Of a DNA stretch of 64,000 nt, positions 25,443-35,957 are shown in pieces. The translations under genes were made by a program, and so were the position numbers. How positions within the stretch are numbered: the first letter of the stretch is position 1; each line of letters begins with the position of its first letter. Source of the DNA: Rosellinia necatrix (taxonomy: Eukaryota > Ascomycota > Sordariomycetes > Xylariales > Xylariaceae). The stretch covers positions 2,728,001 to 2,792,000 of the forward strand of contig JAGYVD010000007.1 in assembly GCA_021209875.1 (NCBI GenBank), written 5' to 3'. Under the pieces are notes generated by a model. The model was not told the DNA's origin and did not search any database. It saw only the letters and a list, made by a program, of their open reading frames with translations.

Positions 25443-28066
25443 CCGCTATGGCCCCACACTAAATGGGCTGTATGTATATCTTTAACATTTAAATAACTAC
25501 CTAACTAGGTACCTAGTCAGACACCTAGACTAGACGTTAATACTACTACTACTAACTAGGTACCTAGGTATCTGGGTTAATTAGTCCTTGAACTTCCCGA
25601 GGACATCATAATGCTGTGCTATATTATGCACATGCATTTGGCATACAACTGACTGCAGAGTCCATTTTCTTTACACATATGCCTGCCGTTCCGTGACCAC
25701 GTGTTCATGCCTTTTAGGGCCCCCGTGTCTTGGGAGGTTCGGTGGCGCATTGCGTCTTACACTACACTACAAGCGCATACCCCAAGTTTAGGCAGTGCGC
25801 CCCAATTCGAGCCTGAGGCATAGGAGGATCCCAGACAAGACAGGGCATCAGCCTGCTTTCAAGCAGCAAGAAGCATAATTGATTTGTTTATAGGATCCCC
25901 AGCGCCCCTGTCCTCCTTGTAACCAGTGCATTGCTTCTTCGTTTTTTTTTTTTTTTTTTCTTTTTGATACATTTTGCACTCCCCGCAAGGCTCCCGTAAC
26001 GGGGGCAAGCCCGTCCAGCTTCTTGCCCGCTCACAAAGCTGAGGTACGAGCATCCCCCCAGGACCGAGATAGAGGGCGAAATGGGTGGTGGACTGGACGG
26101 CGGACGCGTTGGGGCCTAAAGGAACAGTTCCACATAGCCCAAAAGGTGGCTGTTGGCTGTCGCTGCATGCAATGTGGTTCCTTGGTTGTCCTTTTGTAGA
26201 TATGTCTGCTTCCTCGAAGGATCCTACAATAACTGGTCTCGTATTATGTGTACCCAGCCATAATTGAGAGAACGTCATTCGGTTGGGACCCGGTATGTAC
26301 TAGTTTATCCGATCGGACTGTGTAAGGGTTCGCCCCCCCGGGTTTGCCATGGGGAAGAGGACCCTCGGCGTTGGTGCCGCCGGCTTGATTGATGAAGGAA
26401 TCGAGAGTCCAAGCGTGAGCCTTTGACGATGAATGTTGTCGTTCCTACGACGCGCATTAAGGATGCAGGCTCTGATGTATCTAGCTTTGCCCGCATCTGA
26501 AATGGCTTAATATAACAATCCGATCAAAGGCAGCCACGATTCGGGATGCGGCCGAACATCGGATCGGGTAGATCTCATCATCTCGCCTCACACGTGCAGC
26601 CGAGACCCGACTAAACAAAGCGCTAAAGCGGAGGGGGTCGTGATTGAACCCACATGTATGGAGCAGTCGTATATAGTGTATGCACGAGATTCCAAATCAA
26701 TGCACGGCGGCCCAGCCCATCCATGTACATGAGCATCAGGTTTGATAGGCCGTCGACTTCCGCTAAAGTCAGAGTAAACAGTCGAGAGCCGAGGAGATGA
26801 GGAGATGGAGGAAAGGGAAACCGAGAAACAGAATCATGCGCGAGACTGCAATTTGCTACGTGACAACAATGCCATTTGTATTGCCTCGGCCTCGAGCCGC
26901 GCTTGGTTAAGACGTTACGCTATGCCGCTACTGTAAGTACTTATGGTATGTATCCATATGGAGATCACCCGCGCAGGGGATGATGCGGGGTTTGGGGGGT
27001 TTTGGGGGTGTTTGGCCGGAAGGTCTGCGTGGGGATGAATTTCCCCCTTGAGAAGTGGCCCCCGATGCCACTTGGTCCGGTGATCTAGTCCTAGTGTAGT
27101 GTGTGCTTTGGTGGGATATAATATTACTTGCTTATGGATAAAGACGGGGGCTTTTATGATGCAATCGACGAAAAGGCTAGACGAGTTAGACGTGGTGGAG
27201 TGGGAAAGCCGGGGTCGAAGTTGAGGGTTTAAGTTGGATATAGCCAATAGTGTCTACACGGCCGGGATGTGGCTCGATAGTGAAGGGCGACAAGGGCATC
27301 AAGCTGATGGCATAAAAAGAAAGTGGGAAGAAATGGGGACCAATGTCACCTGCACTATGGGAGGAGCACTCTTTTTAGGACACGCCAGAACTCGTTACCC
27401 AAGGACCAGCACTCTTGTGTAATCTCCTTTAGCTGTCGTTAAGTCCGCCCACCTCATTCCAGTCATCCTTGAAGCGACATTTTAACCATGTTTTCTACAC
27501 CACGAAGTAAGCGTGAAGGAAAAAGGACGCAGAATGAAGAGAATAGAGCAATAGAAGCTAGTATAGGTTGTAGTGCACTACACTTGACCATACCTATTCA
27601 CATACCTTTGTGCTTGTAGGCGGTCGTTGGTCGTACCAAGCGCCACAGCTGAATAGTCCCCTATGGAGCCATACATATATCTCTATAGGCCGAACGACCT
27701 ATTGCCCCCTTGCTCCACGTCTTCTTTTGTGTGGTGCAATACGTAGTGCTCGAAAATCTAGGGTTGGCACGACTGGACAGCCAATGGAGCATGGAAGCTA
27801 ATCTACCTACTAAGCAGAAGACAGGCGGCCATCTGGGGCTAGTTATCTACCTGGAACTTGCGAATCATCAGCTTAACCTTGAACAAAAATCCTTGTTTGT
27901 CCTATAATATTAAAAGTTTTGCTCGCAAATCTGTTTTTATTTTCATTTTTATTTCCGCTATCAAACCAACCAAATCAAATCAAAGATAGAAACAGAAACA
28001 AAGAAAATATAATAAGAAAAGGCGAGATTGACGAACATCCTATAACCCAATATACAATTTGCGTAA
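25443..28066. other. Intergenic, no gene recognised
   Basis: Composition is ordinary right after the LTR. It includes a cluster of palindromic ACCTAGGT-type motifs (about 25497-25572) and a T-homopolymer at about 25940-25960. Open frames such as 25859-26278 and 26915-27247 (both -) lack motifs and have low-complexity or reading-frame-shadow character. The final ~150 bp are the likely 3' flank of the DUF6594 gene on the minus strand. Confidence 0.5.
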
Positions 28067-29549
28067 TTAGCTAGATATAGATAAGAAAACAACAAGCACA
28101 GCGTAGTATGCCGCAAGTCCAAGAAGGACATGGCTCATTCTATTATCGAAGGCAATGAGGGTAAAGGCAAACACAAGGCCGAACAACGCGACGATGAGAA
28201 AGGAGATTCCCTTTTGCGGCAGGCCAAGATACAGAATACCTACCGGCGTCAGTACAAGTGCAGAACCAGCAACAACCATCAAGCATTTGACCATGAGCCT
28301 GAGTCTCTGAGCGTTGTATGGTCCTTTTCCGAAAGGGGCTTCTTCGTCTACAAACAGCTTACGGCAGCTAAACAACCTGGCTGTTTTCTAATCATCCCGA
28401 ACTAGTCAGTCCCTGGGCCATAGATTATAAACCGAATTTAGGTAGGGCCAGACAATAAATAGGCCATGAGAGATTGACGAACGTAACTCGCCGCAATGAA
28501 TCATGGAGAGGAGAACAACCTGATATCTCAAAGGGCCAAAGGCAGAGGGTTCTTACCACAAAAGCGATCCGAATATATATCAAAAAGGTATGAAAACGCT
28601 CATATAGAGTATCGGCATCGGCGTAGATGAAGTCGTCTTCGGCACGCAAGTAATCAAGCGCGTCGGGACCGAGACCGCTAATGTTCTGCAAAAGCTTGAA
28701 TACTCTTTGATGGGTCGTTGCCGAAGTTCGAGGGAATTTGCGCAATTCATATTGCCAGTTGACTCGAATGCCTCAATAATATGTAATTAGCAAGGCAAGC
28801 GGAACAACAACCACAGGTAGGAGGGCGACGTACAATATTTATCAAATATGCGCTCCATATTTGCAATAATATTCTCCCTCATTGTATCAATGCGATCTTT
28901 TTTCCCCCCTTCATCTTCTACGCATGCATTATCTGTTTTTGGAGGCTGGACGAGGGAAAGCTGGTCAGGGGATAGCGAGCATCGTGTTATAAACTTTTCT
29001 TTGTCGAAAGGGACAAGCTGACTACTCGTTTGGTCTTGTGTCCCGCTGATCGTTGCGCCCTCGACATCAAGATCGATCAGTGTACCAAGCAGACATGTCA
29101 GCTGAGACTGATATAATGCTGTAAGTCTTTGAGTGATGAGGCGAAACTCTCGGCAAGTTCTCGTATTGGGATAGTTCGCGTGGAATGCGGCGACGTAAGG
29201 GAGACCCTTCATTGCGATCTTTTCTATATCAAGCTTGCTGTTAGTCCAGTATCCACACTCCTTAACAAGGCTGGTCATAGTTCATACCAACATCATAGCT
29301 CTCGTAGAACTCATTGGGTTCCTGTCCGTCTGCCTGCCTATCTAAGACATGTCAACATGCCAAACGGCGATAGTACACGGTGCGGGCCATCCTACACTCG
29401 AGTATTTGTGCGTAAAGACCATCGTGCCTAGGTTGCTGTTCGTTTGTGCCCGCGGTGGATGAATTTTGAGCGTCCGACTGAGTGCCGTGAAGGGTGCCGG
29501 AGGACAACGTTTGAGAGCCCCCTAGCTCAAGATCGTGGGTTGCTTCCAT
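28067..29549 (-). CDS. DUF6594-family membrane protein, five exons
   Basis: Exons on the minus strand: 29549-29396, 29341-29288, 29223-28834, 28771-28557 and 28357-28067, predicting 367 aa. Introns 1-3 (54, 64 and 62 bp) have GT-AG ends; donors are GTAGGA, GTATGA, GTACGT, and intron 2 has a CTAAC branch site. Residues 1-50 are a Ser/Thr/Gln-rich disordered tail. From about residue 70 comes the family hallmark: a KGLPYVAAF segment, then a YP-N-T...F-R-L-I-T-Q-R-L helix. The charged middle is coiled. The last exon holds three hydrophobic segments (about 292-316, 321-341, 345-365), the usual C-terminal trio. Intron 4 is least certain: donor GTAAGA is good, but the only phase-compatible acceptor I found is a weak AAG at 28358. 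A small frameshift there is the alternative. Biochemical function of this family is unknown; such genes are common in fungal accessory regions. Confidence 0.75.
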
Positions 29550-29614
29550 GACCACTTAGTAGGTATGATCTGGCAATTTGTAGGTTTGTAATTGTGTTCG
29601 TGGGGTGATACCCC

Positions 29615-29622
29615 TTTTATCC
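29615..29622 (-). promoter_or_regulatory. Putative TATA element of the DUF6594 gene
   Basis: The minus strand reads GGATAAAA at 29622-29615, about 66 bases upstream of the chosen ATG at 29549. The position and sequence fit a core promoter. It also supports the upstream start rather than the internal ATG at 29278, which falls inside intron 2. Confidence 0.4.
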
Positions 29623-32600
29623 CTTGTCGAGAGGCATCTAGGTTGGGTGAGGCTACGGCCGCACTCTCGGAAAAATAAATCGCATTGTTATTTGTAGCTT
29701 CTTCATGCACTTGCATGTCCAACGGCCCCCATTCAACTCCATTTGTGATAGAGAACCATACGAGTGGACAGTGTACAGCCGCCGACTTGTGAAGCGTACA
29801 ATGATTGTAGGGTCTGTTAGAACCGCCATCATTCTATAGGATAGTGGTGCAGGCTGGGTTGGCGCAGGCACAGTATTCTTAGCGGATATCCGGATCATAT
29901 TAGTGACAATGATGACTTGGTGTATTGCGATAGGCGAAGAACATCCCGTGACAGCGGAGGTGATATCGGCCCCCTCATGCATCAGGATCGTTTCAATGGC
30001 TATCATCCCACCGCCATTACAAATAAGCAGACAGACGACCTAGTATTGATTTGTGCAGAGGCGCAGATAGCCACGAGGCTCCAAGGACTAGGCGAAAGAG
30101 GAGCGAAAGAAAGAAAGAGGGACAAAAGATACCTAAAGGGGGTCACAAGGGTCCCTTAAAACACTCTGAGTCGACTGTAAATTCGAACGGCGTAATAGGG
30201 GACCTGAAAGTGCTGCGGTCTTATTCTTGCGATCCAAACCATCTAACTGATAACTACGACGGCGTGATATGCTCGCCAATTAGTAGATAGTCGGTGGGAA
30301 AAGAATTCATGCCTCGACAGGTTGTCGTCTCGCTAAAAACATAGATATCCACCTTGACCCAGTGTCTAGTTTGAGTGTGGTTTATTGCTAGAGGCCTACA
30401 GACAATAAGTTATAGGGGAGACTTGGCCCCATTGTGTTAGCAGAAGTGGTCAACAAGGCCATCTCCAGGGCCGTCTGGGCTTTACCAAATACCCGGGCTA
30501 GGTGGATGTCAACGCCAGATATCATCAATAAACCGAGCCAGGCATCGGTCCTTCAACATTCGCAGTATGCGGGAAGTACACTTTAGGGCCTGTATGGCCG
30601 ATGGCCAATGGCGGTTTGGTGGTGGTTCTTCCTCAGTCACGTAGGAAATGAAATCTTCATGTGTAGTCAAAGGCAAGTGTTTAAGGCATTATATCGCACA
30701 ACGCTCAACAAGGTCAGGAGGGGCTCGGGGTAGGATAGGGCGTTCAGTATCAGAGGTCTGCGGTAGTCATCGGTTTGTGACAAGTAATATAGATTAACAC
30801 GAAGCGCATTGACGTTTGTCCATCCGAACTCCGCCGAGCGGTTAAAGCTGCTGAAACGTCTCGCCGGCATCCGAGCTGAGAAGCTGAAGCCTGTCCTGCA
30901 GGATGCACGCTTCCGAGGAACGGAATGGGCTGGCCCTCCCGGATAATCGTACCACACATTTGGGAAGAGCAAGAATGATCAGAAACACAAAAAAGGACAA
31001 ACAACTAGTAGTACCTCAAGAGGATGGAGGGGTTCATCATGAGAGGGGAGAGGGATGGGTTTATACATGTAAACTAGCGCACTCTATCATGCTACCTAAG
31101 TAAATTACACCGAATCACACGGCATTGCACCCAAACTGAGCGTCTGAATTGACGCGTCTGGCTGTTGGAGGACCTCGAACCACACTCGCACTTGCCCAGC
31201 ACAGTGGTGCTCGCGAATGACTGGGGGTCTAGTGGTGGATCTACATCGCGTGAGGGACAGGTATCAGGAAGGAGCAAACATCGGTAGCGCTAGACGATCA
31301 TCTCGGTAGGCACGATTTTAGGTAGTGCCTCCCAAGGTTGTATTAAATGGGTGACCAAAACCAGCCAAGGACGGTCGCCATACCTAATGGGTAATGTCTA
31401 TTCCTAACAATTTAACAGGCAGTGAGATGGAGAACGACCTATCGTCGCAAAGGCCAAGGGAAGTCCCATGGACACGCACATATCAACCATTCCGTATGCG
31501 CATCTCCCCCCGCATTCGTACCCGGCACCAATCCATCCACGCCATCGCCTCCAGGAAGGAGAATGGCTTCCCAAGCGATACCTCCACGACTGATCGCTCA
31601 CAGAACACGACACACCACAACACACCACGACACGGCGCGACACAAGATAACACCACCCAACACAATTGTGCAACGCCAATATACCAATCTATCGTCACAT
31701 CATATTCCATCCCATCGTTTGAAACAAATATGGTGATCTCGATACAACAGCCCTACGTTGATCTCTTATCCCGCCACCGTCCTGTCCCCCTCTGCACACC
31801 CTCTTTATCCCTCAGCTCTCTCCCGTTCTCTCCCGGCCTTCGTCGTATCAACCGGTACCGGCTACTGCAAGACTAGGGCACACGCTGATTGGAGTGCGAC
31901 AACCCTGCGCTCCACGACCGGCTGGCACAGACTAGTCGAGGATGCCGGGTAGAGGCGCCGCGTGGGGACGGCCCCAGCCAGGCAGGCCTGTCAACCCCTG
32001 GGCCTAGGCAATGTAACGAATGCCGACGCGGTCAGCCCATCATAGGTCCGATTCGGCGAGCCGCCCGAAGGTAGCCCCCGAAGTTTCACTACAACTCCGT
32101 TTTTGTGGAACAATTCCGGCCGTCCCGGCCTCTCCACCCGGCCATAGGCGTCGGTCAGTTATCACATTCGCCTTAGCTAACATCCCGGGATGGCTTACCA
32201 CGGCTGTTTGCTGTCCAAACTTATCATGGCCTGGCCCCTATCGTGTCAAGCCACCCCAGCCACAGCGAGCGAGCGACCGGGTGACGCGCCACAAAACAAG
32301 CACCTATTTGTGGCCTCGTCTTGTGTAAGAGTGTGAATCATTCTATCCCCGTTATAGGAATCACAAATCAGCTGCGAACCCTATTTGAGGATTCAAATTT
32401 GGTGTGCGTTGTTGACGTCAAGAAACCGATGAGTGGCGAAAACAAGCTTGGGGTCTCAAAAGCCCTTGTGCCCTGTGCTGGAGTAATTGCTGGCCACAGC
32501 GGAGTCTAGCGTCACTAAATTGGCTATACAGGCTGCCAGCATGGTTAGCTAGGCTAGTGGGGTTAGGTCCCTCGATCCCCGCGGGTAGCTGCCAGCAACC

Positions 32601-33384
32601 TTGCAATGTGCCATGGCCAAGCGGGGGATAATAGAGATAAACATACGAAGACAATAGCGCAATACCGAGAAGCCACTGCGATATGATTGAGTGCATCGGC
32701 ACCAGGGCGGGAGTGTTCAGCCGGATTTTTTTGAAATTACAACAGGGACGCTAGGGATTCGGTGTGTCGCATCGCATCTCTCCCAGAGCGCGGAAGCAGA
32801 AAATGGCAACTGAGCCGGAATCGCCTCGCGGGTGAACCCGGTAGCTTCAATCGAGTGGAGAGAGTAATTGGATAGAAGCAGGAACGAAACGATGGAGATG
32901 ATATCCCCCTGGCGTGCAACTAAATACACTTACCTACCTGGGAGATAGTTAGATCCTCTGTGCCAGTGTTTACCACCCAAGTTTCTTCCGGTCTCGCCCA
33001 CCTTTTTTTTTTTTTTAACCTTGTACCTGCCCCCCCCTCCTTCTGCCATCCCAAACCACTCGCTCATACAGAGAGGCCCGACCCTGCTACCGCTGCCTTC
33101 GGCATTCATTCCGTTACTTACCTAGGCAGGCAACCGATTGGCTTAACCAAGCAATACATTAGTGGCCAAGCTGAGCCCCTAAACCTCAACAGCTCAAGTT
33201 GCCAGCAGCAGAAGCACAGCCCAGACAATGTCAATGATTCACTTGTCCACCCACGAACGCCTCAGGTCTTCCTGTCAGGGGGGGTACACTGGCAACCGAA
33301 TATGTCGCTCCACTATTTGCTAGTTGTTCGAGGTCGCTTGAATGTATATTAGATGTTGGGTCCACTTCGGTTCACCTACCAGAG
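29623..33384. other. Intergenic, no gene recognised
   Basis: Several 60-160 codon frames exist on both strands (29653-30006 -, 30667-30972 -, 31394-31876 +), often overlapping each other antisense. I could not identify a domain in any. A few short stretches look protein-like, for example about 30800-30945 on plus and about 30515-30660 on minus, but they end at stops without usable splice signals. They may be relics. Confidence 0.4.
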
Positions 33385-33391
33385 TATAAAA
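33385..33391 (+). promoter_or_regulatory. TATA box upstream of the small basic ORF
   Basis: A perfect TATAAAA lies in AGAGTATAAAATG context. About 25-30 bases downstream begins a C/T-rich stretch with CATC and CCATC motifs (about 33410-33480), a typical fungal transcription start and 5' leader. The first ORF with a real ATG that makes sense downstream is at 33669. Confidence 0.5.
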
Positions 33392-33668
33392 TGCCGTATT
33401 ACAGTATCCCATTCTCTTGCAGCCATCATCATCTACCCCATTCGCCATCCTTTCACTCAATACAATCCCATTTCTCTCAACCTTCATAACGGTACGAGCG
33501 GAACCCCGTATCATCATCAGCATAAACAACTCTCCCACAAGCCCCACAGAGGTTCCCCCGAACTCCTAATTATTTGGCCTTCGGTAGTTACTACGGCAGC
33601 CCACCGTACAACTACGGTCACCTATATTTCATACCCTCCTTCTTGGAATTGCGTTCTTCTTTGACACG

Positions 33669-33869
33669 ATGTCTCCAGCCCCTACGGCCTCTAACGAGGC
33701 TAGTAAGACTTCTAAGGACAAGAAAGTCGAGGACAAGAAAGTCACAGAGAAGCCTCGCCCAGAATCACAAACCACCAACAACGAGACAGGAGCGCAAGGC
33801 AGAGAGCAGAAACCCAAAGCCCGGCGTCGATCCAAAAGAAAGAGGGGATCATCGTACATTTTCCCGTAG
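33669..33869 (+). CDS. Small lysine/arginine-rich protein, 66 aa
   Basis: A 66-codon ORF with a true ATG follows a pyrimidine-rich leader (ACACG before ATG). The protein is hydrophilic. It has an N-terminal Ser/Thr/Ala segment, two KDKKVEDKK-like charged repeats in the middle, and a strongly basic C-terminus (KARRRSKRKRG, a good monopartite nuclear localisation signal) ending SSYIFP. The bias looks coding. The TATA box at 33385 and leader give promoter support. GGTACGAG (about 33491) could be the donor of a 5'-UTR intron. I do not recognise the family; it could also be the first exon of a larger gene, though the stop at 33867 is in frame. Confidence 0.5.
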   Translation: MSPAPTASNEASKTSKDKKVEDKKVTEKPRPESQTTNNETGAQGREQKPKARRRSKRKRGSSYIFP

Positions 33870-34236
33870 GGCTCAAGTCCATGCCATGCATGCACAGCTA
33901 GTCGGTCGGGTAGGGCAGGAGTTTATGCTTGTTTAAATTGAAGTACCCGGTCAGTTCGTTCAAACCCCATTTCTGCGATATCAAATCTAATAAGCAACCG
34001 CAGAATCGTCCTCATGATACCGACTTTTCCTCATTGTAGAGCTATGTTCGTCGACAAGCGCTGGGTCTAGCTCATCTCGAATCCTTAACACACACTTGTA
34101 CTTAGTTAATCACAATGTTATATCCATACCTATTACCAGTTGTTCAACGACGTGAAACACATGTATATGAAGGCCTAGTTGAGGTTATAGAAGCGGCCCG
34201 ACAAATGCGACAAAACTATGTCATACGGGACAAGTA

Positions 34237-34264
34237 GGGAACTATTCATCGGGAACTATTCATC
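34237..34264. repeat. Perfect 14-bp tandem duplication
   Basis: GGGAACTATTCATC occurs twice head to tail with no mismatch in otherwise unique sequence, suggesting a recent slippage or template-switch duplication. Confidence 0.8.
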
Positions 34265-35018
34265 GACCGCAACAACCATGACAGTTGCACAACGATCAAC
34301 GTGTCGGTTTGGATTACGGTCTACCCACCACCGCAGATAGGTAGTGCGTGAGACAACTTAGCTAAGCGAGATGATTGTGGCACAGCAGTAGTTTCATGAG
34401 CTGGGACCCATGGGAATCGAGGTCAGTTGCCAACCAGTATGCTCAAACGTTATGTAATTAAGGAACAGTGTCCTAGCGTATGAAGGTTGGAATGCTTACC
34501 ATTTGGTCATGCGCAAGTGTAGTTACTCCCAGTGGCTTGTTAATGCTAAAGCCTAGGTACCTGCCTAGCGACCAATCGCACCTTTACCTACCTCCTAACC
34601 CACCTACCTAGGTGTCTAGGCAAGATACCTTACACATGGTTCGGATCGGTGGCTTATTGTTAGGAACGGGCGGTAGTGCAAGAACTCGAGGATAGGCGCT
34701 ACCTGAGCTAATCGTGAACTAGGTACAGTTGCGCACGGATTAAGGTAGGCATGCCTTAGGTACCTACCTCGTAGACGAGACGGCGCAAAAAAAACCTAGA
34801 GGAACCTTGTTTATTTTGGACTCTCCAGCGAATGGGATAATAGGCGCGGTCAGGACCCAAGTCGTTGGGAAGGCCCATTCTCGATCGGGCAACTGCTGGG
34901 GGCCACGGTTAGCGGACCACCACAAGGAACTCGTTTGCCTTGCTGGTTGCCTTGCGTCATTGTCATTACCCAGTCAACATGCCCCAGCGGCAGGTAACAG
35001 TTGCCGTTGCCGACGCCT

Positions 35019-35059
35019 AACCTACCTACCTACCTACCTACCTACCTACCTACCTACCT
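35019..35059. repeat. (CCTA)n microsatellite
   Basis: About ten perfect CCTA units, followed immediately by its complement-type motif AGGTAGGTAA and further ACCTAGGT palindromes to about 35130. The tract can fold on itself. Confidence 0.9.
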
Positions 35060-35861
35060 TAGGTAGGTAAATACCTAGGTAGTATGTTATGTAGCTAGGT
35101 AGGTACCTATCTACATACCGATAGGTACCTGGTAGTTATAGCAGAGGATCATGCAGGTACTCGCTTGACAGGCGTGTCTGGTGCCGCTGCCAGGCAGCTC
35201 TTCCCTCCCCACCCTGGAATAATTCTCCCAACCACTCGATAATTCGATCGAGTAAGCCCACTTGGGTAATTCCAATCCGGGATGGTTTAAGTAGGAACCT
35301 TCTTGGTCTTGGGGGCCAGAATCTATTCCCAAACATCTCATTTCGCATCCAATCTGCCACTGTCCCCATATTACACCGCAAGATGACGCACCGCTATCTG
35401 AACCACGTAGTGTAGGTCCCCGTATCCACCACATCTCAGCTCTAGTACGGCTGCGGAGGTTGATAACTTAAAACGGCATGGGCCCTCGAGTTTCGCCTCA
35501 CTAATCGGGCGGCCGCGATGTAACCATCTGACCTTCGCGGTTGAAGTGACGGTGGATACATCATTTAATTGATCGATCGTTGTCGCCTCCCGCGGATATA
35601 CTCACCGCCACACCACCAAGCCGTCAATTTGGTCGACAATGCAGCACGGGGATGGATGAGATTGTCTGTAATACTGTCCGTAATACTGTCCGTTATACTC
35701 ATCGATGGGAAGGGAGCGTCTCACGCAACCGATCGGCGGCGCAAACACCCGGCCCCCCCTTACCATCCCGCTCGAGCATGGAGCCATATAACATAGCCTT
35801 GACCCGGCCCTCACCAAGTCATTGTACCCCGTACACGTACACGCCCCATCGCCTCGACCTA

Positions 35862-35957
35862 AGTAAGTAAGTAGGTAGTGGTGGTGGTTTATTAACGTCT
35901 AGTCTAGGCTGAGTAAGTAGGTAGGTAAGTAGGTAGGTAAGTAGGTAAGTAAGTATG
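35862..35957. repeat. (GTAA/GTAG)n imperfect microsatellite
   Basis: Interleaved GTAA, GTAG and GTGG units, interrupted at about 35890-35910. It is the same base pattern as the CCTA tracts on the opposite strand. Confidence 0.85.

Noticed and set aside
28787..29278. ATG at 29278 as the start of the DUF6594 protein
   Set aside because: The residues after it fall in an intron with GTATGA donor, CTAAC branch and TAG acceptor (29287-29224). Splicing joins an upstream exon in frame to the conserved KGLPY segment.
29881..30006. Minus-strand segment resembling an ankyrin repeat (ETILMHEGADI)
   Set aside because: Only one weakly matching unit, with no adjacent repeats or splice-compatible exons.
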